The notes: a model not told the origin generated them from the sequence alone. DNA of 64,000 nt from JAXDAY01 sp034679345 (GCA_034679345.1 JAXDAY010000019.1:186001-250000); one strand, 5' to 3'; numbered from the stretch's first letter, positions 1 to 8,943 are shown. Numbers and translations are program-made.

Positions 1-1
1 C

Positions 2-1231
2 GCCGCGCGCAAGGAGATCGAGAAACGCGCCCCCAAGGGAACGCTCGACCGTCCCGGGCTCGCCGTGTTCACGACCCTCGATCCGAGGCAGCAATCGGCG
101 GCGGAACGGGCGCTCAGCGACGGGATCGCCCGCCTCGAGAAGGAGCACCGGAAGCTCCGGAAGAGCGGCGCCCCGCTGCAGGGAGCCGTCGTGACGATCG
201 ATCCGGCGAACGGAGAGATCCGGGCGCTGATCGGAGGGCGGGACTTCCTTCGCTGGCCTTTCAACCGGGCGCTCGATCCGAACCGCCAGGCGGGGTCGGT
301 CTTCAAGCCGTTCGTCTACCTCACCGCCTTCCTGCACCCCAAGAGGAAGGGAGGCGGATACTGGACCCCCGCCTCGATCCTGAGGGATGAGCCGCTATCG
401 ATCAAAAGCGGCCGCAAGACCTGGCACGTGCACAACTACGACCGCGCGTATCGCGGGGAGGTGACCCTCCGCGAGGCGCTCGAGCAATCGCTGAACGTGC
501 CGACGGCGGCGCTCGGCAGGGACGTCGGAATCGGAAAGCTGGCGGAGGCGGCGCGCGCGATGGGGATCACGAGCAAGCTGGATGAAGTCCCCTCCCTCGC
601 GATCGGCACCTCGGGCGTGAGCCTCGTGGAGATCACCGCGGCTTACGCCGGTTTCGCGGCCGAGGGGCGGGTCCATCGACCGCGCTGCTTGCGGGGCCTG
701 GTCGCCGCGAACGGAAAGCCGATCGAGCTCTCGCCGCTCGAGGATCCGCCCGGCATCGGATCGCAAGAGGCCTACATGGTCACGCGGTTGCTGCGCGGGG
801 TGATCGACGGCGAGAACGGAACCGGTCGCTCGGCGCGATCGATGGGAGTGCGTGGAAGCGTCGCGGGGAAGACCGGGACGACCGACGACTACCGCGACGC
901 CTGGTTCGTCGGTTACACGCCGCGCAGGTCGATCGGCGTCTGGGTGGGATTCGACCGGCGTGAGCTGATCGGTCTCTCGGGCGCCGCGGCCGCGCTGCCG
1001 ATCTGGGCCGCGGCGATGCGCAAGTCGATCGATCCCGGAGGAGATGGCAGTTTCCGCCGGCCGGGCGGGATCGTCACCTCGCCGATCTGCCTGGAGACGG
1101 GGCTGCTGGCGACGGGCTCCTGCCCCGACTTCCGCGAGGAGGAGTTCATCAAGGGGACCGAACCGCAGGATTCTTGCGACCGCCACGGAGGCGGCATCAT
1201 CGGGACGATCCGTCGCTGGCTGAATCTCTGA
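2..1231 (+). CDS. Class A penicillin-binding protein, C-terminal (transpeptidase) part, 5' truncated
   Basis: This is the C-terminal part of a bifunctional peptidoglycan synthase of the PBP1b/1c type, whose transpeptidase domain cross-links peptidoglycan in the periplasm. The reading frame is open to the first base, so the glycosyltransferase domain and membrane anchor lie outside the window. The segment FTTLDPRQQ at bases 68-94 is the usual entry to the transpeptidase domain. All three penicillin-binding motifs are present: SxxK in GSVFKPF (near base 300), SxN in QSLNVP (near base 490) and KTGT in AGKTGTT (near base 870). The end is short, with two Cys-containing segments and no long extension. 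It converges on the next gene with a 28-base gap. The family call is firm; the subclass is not. Confidence 0.93.
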   Translation, partial: AARKEIEKRAPKGTLDRPGLAVFTTLDPRQQSAAERALSDGIARLEKEHRKLRKSGAPLQGAVVTIDPANGEIRALIGGRDFLRWPFNRALDPNRQAGSVFKPFVYLTAFLHPKRKGGGYWTPASILRDEPLSIKSGRKTWHVHNYDRAYRGEVTLREALEQSLNVPTAALGRDVGIGKLAEAARAMGITSKLDEVPSLAIGTSGVSLVEITAAYAGFAAEGRVHRPRCLRGLVAANGKPIELSPLEDPPGIGSQEAYMVTRLLRGVIDGENGTGRSARSMGVRGSVAGKTGTTDDYRDAWFVGYTPRRSIGVWVGFDRRELIGLSGAAAALPIWAAAMRKSIDPGGDGSFRRPGGIVTSPICLETGLLATGSCPDFREEEFIKGTEPQDSCDRHGGGIIGTIRRWLNL

Positions 1232-1259
1232 GGCTCGTGGAGAGCCGCGACCGCGCCCT

Positions 1260-2585
1260 CTAGCGGCGGGGTCCCCGGCGCCGGTCGCGTCCCCCGCGGC
1301 TCGAGGGTCCGCGCCGCCCGGCGCCACGCTCGTCGCGCTCATCGCGGTAAGACGATCGGTGAGGCTCCTCCTCGGGCTCACGAATGCGAGGCGGAATCTG
1401 CCGGACGACGACCCGACGCACCCAGCCGCTCGTGTCGACGGGAGGTTGGCCGGTCCTCTCCCGGCGGATCCGATCCTCTTCCAGGGTCCAGCGCAACTCG
1501 ATCTCGGCCAGATCCGGCAGGGGATCGGGAGCCTGACCGTCGCCGGCCAAGGCATGCGCGCGGGAGAGGACGAGGTCGTAGGCGCGAAGGCCCTCCTTCC
1601 ACCGGGAGGGGATGGCGTCGATCCCCTGGTAGGAACCGCACATCGCCCCGAGGATCGCGCCGACGGTGTCGACGTCGCCGCCCCAGTTGATCGCATCCTC
1701 CATCGCGGGCTCGAAGTCACCGCGGTAATGGAGGAAAAAGTAGAAGGCGGTGACCACGCCGGCGGGGGCGAAGCCGCGGCACGGGTGCTCGATCGTGTAC
1801 CCGGCGAGGGCGGAGGCGCGCTCCGCGATTCCCGGCAGGACCTCCGTGGGTGGGGCCGCGAGATGGGGGCCGATGCCGGAGAGCGCTTCGCTCATGTGAT
1901 GCAGGATCGGGCGGCTCTCCCTCGCGAGATGGCGGCCATGCGCGTCGATCAGCCAAGCCTCGGAGCGTCGCACGAACGAGGTCACGTCGTGGTGGAACGT
2001 CTCCGGGACGAAGCTCGAGGGGGGCATCCAAACCATCCGGCCGACGACATAGGCGACCATGAAGGCCGCAGCGACCGCGCGGGGGTCGTTGTGGGTGACC
2101 AGCGCCTGGAGGGCGGTGTTCGCGCGGACCGCGGCATCGTCGATTCCCAAGGCCAATCCGATCGGGGCGACCCGCATGCTGGCCCCGACTCCGGCCGTAT
2201 GGCGCGAGCCCATGTTCCAGGGGGCGCCGGCCTGCAGGGTCTGGATCGTATAGCGGAAGTTCCGGCCCGCGCCTCGATGGGCGCCGAGCGGAAGATGAGG
2301 CGGCCCCTCGGCGAGCTCGAGGAACTTCTGGCAGAGCGCGTCGGGATCGGCGTGCCCCTCGCTCAGCAGGACGTCGGCCAGCGCCAACGCTTGTTGTGTG
2401 TCATCGGAGTGGAGGCCCTTCAGCCGCCACCTCTCGGGAGGCTCGAGAGGGGATTCCACGAAATCGCGCAACCGTCCGTACCGGTTGGAGATCTGCTCAC
2501 CGGTCCATCCTTCGACTGGGTATCCGAGGGCGTCGCCGACGGCGAGTCCGATCATCGTCCCTAACATGCGATCTGTTCTTGACAT
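1260..2585 (-). CDS. ADP-ribosylglycohydrolase family protein (DraG-like)
   Basis: This is a 441-residue dimetal hydrolase of the ADP-ribosylglycohydrolase fold, expected to remove ADP-ribose from proteins or small molecules in the cytoplasm. The N-terminal GLAVGDALGYPVE is the family signature. HSDDTQQ (residues 59-65) supplies the first Asp-Asp-Thr metal ligands, and GGDVDTVGAILG near residue 305 supplies the second set. The last 45 or so residues form a low-complexity Arg/Glu/Asp tail not needed by the fold; its role is unknown. The start ATG reads outward at 2585 and is divergent from the CrtC-like gene. Substrate cannot be told from the sequence: DraG, ARH3-like or crystallin-J1-like activity are all possible. 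Confidence 0.9.
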   Translation of the reverse strand: MSRTDRMLGTMIGLAVGDALGYPVEGWTGEQISNRYGRLRDFVESPLEPPERWRLKGLHSDDTQQALALADVLLSEGHADPDALCQKFLELAEGPPHLPLGAHRGAGRNFRYTIQTLQAGAPWNMGSRHTAGVGASMRVAPIGLALGIDDAAVRANTALQALVTHNDPRAVAAAFMVAYVVGRMVWMPPSSFVPETFHHDVTSFVRRSEAWLIDAHGRHLARESRPILHHMSEALSGIGPHLAAPPTEVLPGIAERASALAGYTIEHPCRGFAPAGVVTAFYFFLHYRGDFEPAMEDAINWGGDVDTVGAILGAMCGSYQGIDAIPSRWKEGLRAYDLVLSRAHALAGDGQAPDPLPDLAEIELRWTLEEDRIRRERTGQPPVDTSGWVRRVVVRQIPPRIREPEEEPHRSSYRDERDERGAGRRGPSSRGGRDRRRGPRR

Positions 2586-2772
2586 CGGTCGATTGTTCCT
2601 CCTGGCGGCGATTTGCGGACTCGCAAGCCTTTCGGTGGGGCAGGGTAGTCGATCGCAGGCGGGAAGGAAAGATGGGAGGCGCGCCGACGGCGCAGGCGGT
2701 AAGATTGAAAACCTGTCCGGGGGGAGAATCTCTTCTGGTCGGGAGTCGCCGGAAGAGTCGGGGGGAGCGAGC

Positions 2773-3933
2773 GTGGCAGAACGATCCAGATCGATCGAAA
2801 CCCGGCAGCGACCCCTGCCGGGCGGCTATGGATGGTATTACTTCGACGCCATCAGCCTGGACGGCCGCTACGTGCTCGTCGCGAACTGGCATAGCGGCTT
2901 CCTCTTCTCGCCCGACTACTACGACGAGGTCCTGGAGCTGCGCGATCGGGGCTGGGAGCCTCCGGAGGACGGAAGCGACCTGGCCGATCCGACGAACTAT
3001 GGCTCTTTCTGTCTTGGCCTCTATGACCGGAAGCGGACCGAAGCTTATGTGCTCGTCGAGGCTCCTCTCGTCCGGGGCGGCTCCGATCCCTGGTTTCCGA
3101 ATCTCCACTCCGGAGAAAGCGGTCTCGGGGCCGAGCCCCCTCCGGCAGGAATGACGCTCGGAGTTGGCGAGAACAGGCTGATGCTCGAGCCCGACGGGAC
3201 CTACGCGCTCGAGTTCTCCGACCGCTCGAAGTGGCTGCGCACGATCGTCCACGGGAAGATCCGCGTCCGCCCGCTAACCATGCCGGGTCCCGTGGTCGTG
3301 CTCGCGCAAGAGGGGGCCCCTGGGATGGAAGTCCCCCATGAGTGGCAGATCCTCGCTCCCCGGGCCGAGTTCACCGGCACCATTCACTGGACCGGCGCAC
3401 TGGCGCGCAAGGAGAAGCGGCTCGAATTCCAGGGACTTGGCTACGTCGACCGCAACGTGGGGCGGCTTCCGGTGAGCCCGCACGTCGGACGATGGCTCTG
3501 GGGACGGTTCCAGGGTTCCGAGAAGACGGTGGTCTACTACCGGCTGGACCCGGCCGACGCTCCTCTCGACGGACGAAGCGGCGCGAAGCGGGACGGCAAC
3601 CGGGTCGCGCGCGAGTTCCTGTATCTGGGCGATCGCTCGGGCGGGGAACTCGTGGACGGCGGCGAAGTCGAGGCCGGCCATATCCGGCGCAACCGGTGGG
3701 GGATGCCGCATCCGCTCGAGGTCTCCCTGCGCGGCCGCGGGGAGTCGTGGCGCGCAATCGTCGCGCGCGACATCGATCGCGGACCGTTCAACGTCCGCTC
3801 GCTGAGCCGGCTCTCGTGCGTGGACCCGGCCATGAACGGGATGATCGGGATCACCGAGTGCTTTGTCCCCGCCCGCTGGGACGTGCCGCTCTACCGGCTC
3901 TTCTCGAAGGGACGGATCCGTCGAGGGCCGTGA
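2773..3933 (+). CDS. CrtC-like (carotenoid 1,2-hydratase / AttH-type lipocalin) protein
   Basis: This 386-residue protein resembles hydroxyneurosporene synthase (CrtC). The N-terminus carries PGGYGWYYFDAISLDG followed by a VANWHSGFLFSP stretch, typical of CrtC beta-strands, and a later GYVDRNVGRLP resembles the second-half YxDxNxG motif. I chose GTG at 2773 because GGGGGGAG sits five bases upstream. The upstream ATG at 2566, in the same frame, would add a signal-peptide-like segment, but that stretch lacks the strong GC3 bias of the gene and would overlap the divergent neighbour. No carotenoid genes lie nearby, so a hydratase role is unsupported; a lipocalin-like role on another substrate is equally likely. 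The next gene begins two bases after the stop. Confidence 0.68.
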   Translation: MAERSRSIETRQRPLPGGYGWYYFDAISLDGRYVLVANWHSGFLFSPDYYDEVLELRDRGWEPPEDGSDLADPTNYGSFCLGLYDRKRTEAYVLVEAPLVRGGSDPWFPNLHSGESGLGAEPPPAGMTLGVGENRLMLEPDGTYALEFSDRSKWLRTIVHGKIRVRPLTMPGPVVVLAQEGAPGMEVPHEWQILAPRAEFTGTIHWTGALARKEKRLEFQGLGYVDRNVGRLPVSPHVGRWLWGRFQGSEKTVVYYRLDPADAPLDGRSGAKRDGNRVAREFLYLGDRSGGELVDGGEVEAGHIRRNRWGMPHPLEVSLRGRGESWRAIVARDIDRGPFNVRSLSRLSCVDPAMNGMIGITECFVPARWDVPLYRLFSKGRIRRGP

Positions 3934-3935
3934 GC

Positions 3936-4619
3936 ATGCCTTCGCCGCGGGACCTGCCGCTCCTGGTCATCTTCGACAACGACGGCACCTTGGTGCCGTC
4001 CCACGAGGTCGCCAATCCGGCGATCCAGCGCGCGTTCGCCCGCTACTGCGCCGCGCATGGGATCGACGCGGGGGCGCCCACCGATGAGCGCATCCGGGAG
4101 CTGACGGGGCTTCCCGGCAAGGAGTTCTACGCGGCGCTCCTTCCTGATGCGCATCAAGCCCACGCGGAGAGCCTGAGGGCGAACTGCCTCGATGAGGAAG
4201 TCGAGGCCGTGCTGCTCGAGGCGCGCTTCTACCCGGGCCTGGATCGCATGCTCCGCGATCTCAAGCGCGCGGGCGCGCGGCTCGCCCTCGCAAGCCACGG
4301 CGGGGAGCGTTACATCGCGGCGATGGCGCGACGGCTGGGCTATCCCGAGATCTTCGACCGGGTCTTTCACCATGGGATGGACGGTCTCACCTCCAAGGCC
4401 GCCATGGCGGCGAGGGCGCTTGCGGACCTGGGACCGTCGCGGGGCCTCTTCGTTGGCGACCGTCGCGCCGATCGCGACGCGGCCCGGGAGGTGGGCATTC
4501 CGTTCATCGGCTGTCTCTACGGTTACGGCTCAGCGGAAGAGCTCGAAGGATCGGACCTTTTCGCCGCCTCACCGGAGGACCTCGCGGCCATCCTCCTGGA
4601 CGGCGCGCTCCCGGCCTGA
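3936..4619 (+). CDS. HAD-superfamily phosphatase (phosphoglycolate phosphatase-like)
   Basis: This is a 227-residue cytoplasmic haloacid dehalogenase-type phosphatase. Motif I is DNDGTL with the nucleophile at Asp14 and the acid/base at Asp16. Motif II is the Ser of ASHGG, motif III is the Lys of TSKAAM, and motif IV is GDRRADRDAA. A helical cap lies between motifs I and II, as in the PGP/beta-phosphoglucomutase group. The ATG follows the CrtC-like stop by two bases (a GTG six bases earlier is possible), so the two are likely co-transcribed and translationally coupled. The substrate is unknown. Confidence 0.85.
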   Translation: MPSPRDLPLLVIFDNDGTLVPSHEVANPAIQRAFARYCAAHGIDAGAPTDERIRELTGLPGKEFYAALLPDAHQAHAESLRANCLDEEVEAVLLEARFYPGLDRMLRDLKRAGARLALASHGGERYIAAMARRLGYPEIFDRVFHHGMDGLTSKAAMAARALADLGPSRGLFVGDRRADRDAAREVGIPFIGCLYGYGSAEELEGSDLFAASPEDLAAILLDGALPA

Positions 4620-4668
4620 ATGAGACGGGGGGCCAAGATCGCCCGGCCCCGGCCGCCCTGGAGGTTCT

Positions 4669-5760
4669 ATGTCCCTGCAGATGGGAATCGTCGGTCTGCC
4701 GAATGTAGGCAAGTCGACTCTCCTGAACGCGCTGACCCACGCCCACGCCGAATCCTCCAACTACCCCTTCTGCACGATCGACAAGAACGTCGGCGTCGCC
4801 GTGATCGATGATCCCCGCCTCGCGCGCCTGGCGGAGCTGCTGCGCCCCGAGGAGACGATTCCCTCCTCCATCCAGTTCGTCGACATCGCGGGACTTGTCC
4901 GCGGAGCGAGCCGCGGGGAGGGGCTGGGCAATCAGTTCCTCGGTCACATCCGGGAGGTCGACGCGATCGTCCATGTCGTCCGATGCTTCGACGCCGAGCG
5001 GATCGTCCATGTGGACGGCGGGGTCGATCCACTGCGCGACGTCGAGACGGTGGAGACCGAGCTGATGCTCGCGGATCTGGCGGCGGCGGAGAAGCACCGG
5101 AAGAAGGTCGAGCATCGGGCGAAGGGGAATCCGAAGGAAGCGGCCTTGGAGATCGCGGCGTGTGATCATCTGATCCCCTTCCTCCGCCGGGGAGAGCCGC
5201 TGCGCGGGGTCGAACTGCCCGAAGACGCCCTCGAGATGGCGCGGGAGCTCTTCCTCTTGTCGATCAAGCCGCTCGTGGTCGTGGCGAATGTCTCGGAGGA
5301 CGATCCGGGGGGAGAGTCGGCGGAGGTCGGGAGGCTCCGCTCGGCGCTGGGGAAGACGCCGGTGCTTCCCCTGGCGGTGAGCCTCGAGGAGGAGATCGCC
5401 CAGCTCGACGCGGGGGAGAGGGAGCCGATGCTCCACGACCTCGGGCTGCCTGCCCGAGGGATTGACCGGCTCCTGGAGATCTCGCGAGGGCTGCTGCATC
5501 TCATCACCTTCTATACGACGGCAAACGAGAAGCTTCAGGCATGGCTCATCCCGGAGGGGACCAAGGCGCCTGCCGCAGCCGGCAGGATCCACACCGACAT
5601 GGAGCGTGGATTCATCCGCATGGAGGTCTTCCGCCTGGAGGACCTGGAGGCGCATGGCTCGAGGGGGGAGCTCCACAAGCACGGCAAGCTGCGCACCGAA
5701 GGAAAGGACTACGTCGTCCGAGACGGCGACATCTGCCATATCCTGTTCCAGGCCCACTGA
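4669..5760 (+). CDS. ychF: Redox-regulated ATPase/GTPase YchF
   Basis: This is a 363-residue universally conserved Obg-family P-loop NTPase. YchF usually prefers ATP and associates with ribosomes, affecting stress responses and leaderless mRNA use. The G1 loop is GLPNVGKST (residues 9-17), followed by NYPFCTIDKNVG (switch I) and DIAGLVRGAS (G3). The C-terminal TGS-like domain contains FYTTANEKLQAW and ends with GKDYVVRDGDICHILF, the canonical YchF terminus. Length matches the family norm of about 363. It follows the HAD gene by 49 bases on the same strand. Confidence 0.97.
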   Translation: MSLQMGIVGLPNVGKSTLLNALTHAHAESSNYPFCTIDKNVGVAVIDDPRLARLAELLRPEETIPSSIQFVDIAGLVRGASRGEGLGNQFLGHIREVDAIVHVVRCFDAERIVHVDGGVDPLRDVETVETELMLADLAAAEKHRKKVEHRAKGNPKEAALEIAACDHLIPFLRRGEPLRGVELPEDALEMARELFLLSIKPLVVVANVSEDDPGGESAEVGRLRSALGKTPVLPLAVSLEEEIAQLDAGEREPMLHDLGLPARGIDRLLEISRGLLHLITFYTTANEKLQAWLIPEGTKAPAAAGRIHTDMERGFIRMEVFRLEDLEAHGSRGELHKHGKLRTEGKDYVVRDGDICHILFQAH

Positions 5761-5811
5761 TATCCACCAGCAGTTCTAATATACCAGCGCACTTCGATAC
5801 AGTTTTTCTTC

Positions 5812-5839
5812 TCGACTGGATCGGGCCCGTTGGTATACT
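5812..5839 (+). promoter_or_regulatory. Candidate sigma-70-like promoter for the DUF885 gene
   Basis: TATACT at 5834-5839 is preceded by TGG, giving an extended -10 element. TCGACT at 5812-5817 matches the -35 consensus at four of six positions with a 16-base spacer. It lies about 48 bases before the start at 5888 in a gap that is visibly more A+T rich than its surroundings. This is assigned from base pattern only. Confidence 0.4.
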
Positions 5840-5887
5840 TCATCTGCCGCTCGGGCTGTGAGTCATGAGCAGCGACGGGAGGAGAGG

Positions 5888-7627
5888 ATGCCCGATCTGT
5901 CGCGGAGCGCCGCGTTCGACCGCTGCGTGGATAGGATCATCCAGACCTATCTCGACTTCCATCCGATCGATGCCACCTGGCTCGGCATGCACGGCCGCAG
6001 GGACGCCCTCCTGCCCGACCGGTCGCCCGACTGCGCCGAGCGCGAGATCGCGGCGATCCAGGAGATGCTCCATGAGATCGCGGAGTTCAGGGACCGGGAT
6101 CTCTCCCTCGACCGGATGGTCGATGCGAAGCTCGCGAGAAGCGAGCTGACCGCGCGACTCCTGCTGTTGCAGCGCCATCCCGAGGGGCGTGAGTCGCCGG
6201 TCTGCTACATGGAGGATGTGATCCTCGGCGCCTACTCTTTGATGATTCGCGAGACGCAGCCGATGGCCGACCGAGTCCGGTGCCTCGTCTCGAGGCTCGA
6301 GGCCGTGCCGAGACATCTCGATCTCGCGCGGAGCAATCTCGTCAACCCGCCCTCCGTCTACACGGAGACCGCCGCGCTGAGCGCGCGCGGAGGAGTCGAG
6401 CTGTTCGGTTCGGGGATCCGGGAGTTCAGCGCGGGAGTCGAGGACCCGCGCGCGCGCGAGGCGCTCCTGGCGGCCGGCGAGAAGGCGCGCGATGCGCTCG
6501 ACTCATTCCGCGAATGGCTCGAGGGCAGTCTCATGCCACTGAGCGCGGGTGATTTCACAATCGGACGCCATCTTTACGAGAAGCTGCTCGTGGAGCGACA
6601 CCACCTGCCCTGGAGCGCGGAGCAGTTGATCGGGATCGGCCAGAAGCTCTACCAGCAGACGATGCGCGAGATAAAGAGGATCTCGATGCGGATCGACCGG
6701 ACGAGGCCCTGGAGCAAGGTCGTCGAGAATCTCAAGGGCCACCATCCCATGGAAGGCGAAATCCTCGCGACATACGCGGCCGAGATGAAGCGGGCGCAGA
6801 GTTTCGCGCACCAGGCCGACCTCGTCACCTTCCCGGATACGCAGCCGATCGATGTGATCGCCACTCCTGCCTTCGCGCGTCCGATGGTCCCTTACGCCTA
6901 CTACTTGCCTCCCGCGCCGTTCGCCGACGGCCAGCGGGGGACCATGTGGGTGACCACGGTCGATCCCGCGCTGCCCGAGGCGAAGCGCGAGACGCTCCTG
7001 AAAGGTCACGCGCGCTTCGGCATCGTCGTCGCGGCTCTCCACGAGGTGTGTCCCGGCCATCACCTGCAGTACGTCAAGTCGAACCAGCTCAAGGGCCATC
7101 CGCTGCGCCATATCTTCCGATCCAGCACCCTCACCGAAGGCTGGGCCTTCTACTGCGAGGAGATGATGCACCGGCTCGGCTTCTACACGGACGACCGGAT
7201 CCGGCTCCTGCAGTTGAAAGACACGCTCTGGCGCGCCTGCAGAGTGATCATCGATGTCGAGCTGCAGACCGGAAGGATGGGCTTCAACGACGCAGCCACC
7301 TTCCTCGTGCGGAAGGCCAGGCTGGAGCGGCCGAACGCGGTCGCGGAGGTGCGCCGTTACTGCGGACGCCCGACCGAGCCGATGAGCTATGTCGCCGGCA
7401 AGGTCCTGATCCAGGAGCTCCTGGAGGACTATCGCGCGATCCGCGGCGATCGCTTCAGCCTCAAGGAGTTTCATGACGAGCTCCTGAGTCATGGAGCCCT
7501 CCCCGTGGAGCTGATCCGGTTGGAGATGGGGATCCCGCATTTGCGGCCGCGTAGCGCCGGTCGCAGGGGCGGACCGGTGTCGCGCGCCGCGCAGGCGATC
7601 GATCCGATCGAGGCCGGCTCCCCTTAG
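5888..7627 (+). CDS. DUF885 family protein, probable zinc metallopeptidase
   Basis: This 579-residue protein belongs to DUF885, a large family thought to be gluzincin-like peptidases. The central signature HEVCPGHHLQY lies about residues 384-394, with EGWAFYCEEMM about 30 residues later supplying the likely third metal ligand. The C-terminal GRPTEPMSYVAGKV stretch is also conserved in the family. No signal peptide is evident, so a cytoplasmic location is likely. I chose ATG 5888 because GGGAGGAG lies just upstream; GTG 5858 in frame is less well placed. The substrate is unknown. Confidence 0.85.
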   Translation: MPDLSRSAAFDRCVDRIIQTYLDFHPIDATWLGMHGRRDALLPDRSPDCAEREIAAIQEMLHEIAEFRDRDLSLDRMVDAKLARSELTARLLLLQRHPEGRESPVCYMEDVILGAYSLMIRETQPMADRVRCLVSRLEAVPRHLDLARSNLVNPPSVYTETAALSARGGVELFGSGIREFSAGVEDPRAREALLAAGEKARDALDSFREWLEGSLMPLSAGDFTIGRHLYEKLLVERHHLPWSAEQLIGIGQKLYQQTMREIKRISMRIDRTRPWSKVVENLKGHHPMEGEILATYAAEMKRAQSFAHQADLVTFPDTQPIDVIATPAFARPMVPYAYYLPPAPFADGQRGTMWVTTVDPALPEAKRETLLKGHARFGIVVAALHEVCPGHHLQYVKSNQLKGHPLRHIFRSSTLTEGWAFYCEEMMHRLGFYTDDRIRLLQLKDTLWRACRVIIDVELQTGRMGFNDAATFLVRKARLERPNAVAEVRRYCGRPTEPMSYVAGKVLIQELLEDYRAIRGDRFSLKEFHDELLSHGALPVELIRLEMGIPHLRPRSAGRRGGPVSRAAQAIDPIEAGSP

Positions 7628-7716
7628 AACCGCACGCTCCCATCCGCTCTCAAGGAGGCTTCCCGGAGTGCCGAACTCTGGAAGGTGGGGCGTCTTCGCG
7701 TCCCCGGGAGGGACCC

Positions 7717-8430
7717 TTGGAGCAACGCGAGCGGAGCGTGCGACCCGTCGCCGTCGTCGCGATGGGCAATCCCCAGATGTCCGACGATGGAGTGGCGATT
7801 CGCGTCATGGGCCGGGTCCGGCCGATCCTGGGCGAGATCGCGCTGCTGGGCTCGCGGGATCCCGTGACCAAACGCTCGCTGCCGAGGGGAGGGGTGAGCC
7901 TCTTCGATGACGAGCCGCGGGCGTGGCTCCGCTCCGCTCTGCGGCCGGCCGCGCAAGCCGCGCTCGCCTCGCCCTCGCCTCGCCGCCTCAGCGCGATCGT
8001 GGAGTGGGTCGAGGGGAGGACCGACAACGCGCTGCTTCGCTCCGCGCTTCAAGACCGCCAGCGGGTCGTCCTGCTCGACACGGTCTGTCACGGCGCGAGC
8101 CCCGGCCACGTGCAGCACTGGCACATGCGACGGGACGCCGGACACGACCTCAATCTCGTCGAGTTCTACCAGCCGATCATGGAGGAGACCCTCGAGGGTC
8201 TCCCGTTCTGGCTGGAAGACGACGTCCCCAACCATGGCACCGACCTGATCGCCATCGAGCCCTACCGCATCGAGCCGGGACCCGACCTCACACCGGTGAT
8301 CCGTTCCCGATTGGCGGCGATCACCTCGCAGGTCGCGGGACTCCTCCTGCGGATCCTCGAGGAGGAAGGATGGCGGTTCGAGGCGAAGCCCGCCCGCAGG
8401 CGCGGCGGGAAGGCCGCCGATCCCTCCTGA
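7717..8430 (+). CDS. HybD/HyaD-like hydrogenase maturation protease homologue with an insertion
   Basis: This 237-residue protein resembles the endopeptidases that trim the nickel-hydrogenase large subunit. MGNPQMSDDGVAI (residues 16-28) matches the family GNxxxxDDG motif, and LLDTVCHGASPG (119-130) matches the second metal-ligand Asp motif. IEPYRIEPGPDLTP near residue 180 resembles the family's late loop. About 60 extra residues lie between the first two motifs compared with ordinary HybD proteins. No hydrogenase structural genes occur in the window, so the target is unknown. The start is TTG 7717 with GGGAGGG five bases upstream; GTG 7738 is an alternative. Confidence 0.65.
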   Translation: MEQRERSVRPVAVVAMGNPQMSDDGVAIRVMGRVRPILGEIALLGSRDPVTKRSLPRGGVSLFDDEPRAWLRSALRPAAQAALASPSPRRLSAIVEWVEGRTDNALLRSALQDRQRVVLLDTVCHGASPGHVQHWHMRRDAGHDLNLVEFYQPIMEETLEGLPFWLEDDVPNHGTDLIAIEPYRIEPGPDLTPVIRSRLAAITSQVAGLLLRILEEEGWRFEAKPARRRGGKAADPS

Positions 8431-8436
8431 GCCGCT

Positions 8437-8454
8437 CGCTCGGAGTCCCGAGCG
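8437..8454 (+). terminator. Hairpin after the HybD-like gene
   Basis: CGCTCGG (8437-8443) and CCGAGCG (8448-8454) form a perfect 7-base-pair stem with a 4-base loop, six bases after the stop codon. There is no T-run after it, so it may be a weak terminator or mRNA end-protecting hairpin rather than a full intrinsic terminator. Confidence 0.35.
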
Positions 8455-8489
8455 TCAGCCGATTCACGACGGTTCACCTCGCTTCGATC

Positions 8490-8529
8490 TTGCGCTGCTC
8501 GCTCTGCTTGTATACAATATGGTATACAA
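8490..8529 (+). promoter_or_regulatory. Promoter and palindromic operator of the GntR gene
   Basis: TTGTATAC at 8508-8515 and GTATACAA at 8522-8529 form a perfect 8-base inverted repeat with a 6-base spacer. The left arm overlaps a good -10 hexamer, TACAAT (8513-8518), 17 bases after TTGCGC (8490-8495). A regulator bound here would block RNA polymerase. The site ends 12 bases before the GntR start codon, which fits the autoregulation usual for YtrA-type GntR repressors. The palindrome is seen directly; the binding is inferred. Confidence 0.75.
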
Positions 8530-8541
8530 AGAGGGACGGTC

Positions 8542-8943
8542 ATGCCGGTCATCGAAGTCGATTGGAGTTCTTCGGAGGCGATCTACGAACAGATCGCCCG
8601 ACAGATCCGTTCGAGGATCATCGCGGGAGATCTTCCCCCAGGACAAGGACTCCCGACCGTGCGAAGACTCTCCTCCGACCTTGGGGTCAGCCTGAACACG
8701 GTCGCCCGAGCCTATCGAATCCTCGAGGAGGACGGATTCCTCCGCATCCGCGAACGGGCCGGGGCCATCGTCGCCGACCCTGCGCCCCGGGCATCTGCCG
8801 CGGTCCGCGCGAGCTTCCGCGCAGAGCTGCAGGACCTCGTGGGACGGATGCGCCAGGCTGGAGTCGGACCGGAGGAGATCCGGAAGCTCCTCGTCCAGGA
8901 AGTCGGGAACTCGGAGACCGTGCACCGTCGGGGAGGTGACTGA
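8542..8943 (+). CDS. GntR-family transcriptional regulator, YtrA subfamily
   Basis: This 133-residue repressor has an N-terminal winged helix-turn-helix: IYEQIARQIRSRI, then LPTVRRLSSDLGVS, then NTVARAYRILEEDG and a wing. Only a short helical tail follows, which defines the YtrA subfamily rather than the longer FadR or HutC types. GAGGGACGG precedes ATG 8542. Its stop overlaps the ATG of the following membrane protein (TGATG), a common arrangement in which YtrA-type regulators control a linked membrane or ABC system. The palindrome at 8508-8529 is its probable operator. The inducing signal is unknown. Confidence 0.92.
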   Translation: MPVIEVDWSSSEAIYEQIARQIRSRIIAGDLPPGQGLPTVRRLSSDLGVSLNTVARAYRILEEDGFLRIRERAGAIVADPAPRASAAVRASFRAELQDLVGRMRQAGVGPEEIRKLLVQEVGNSETVHRRGGD

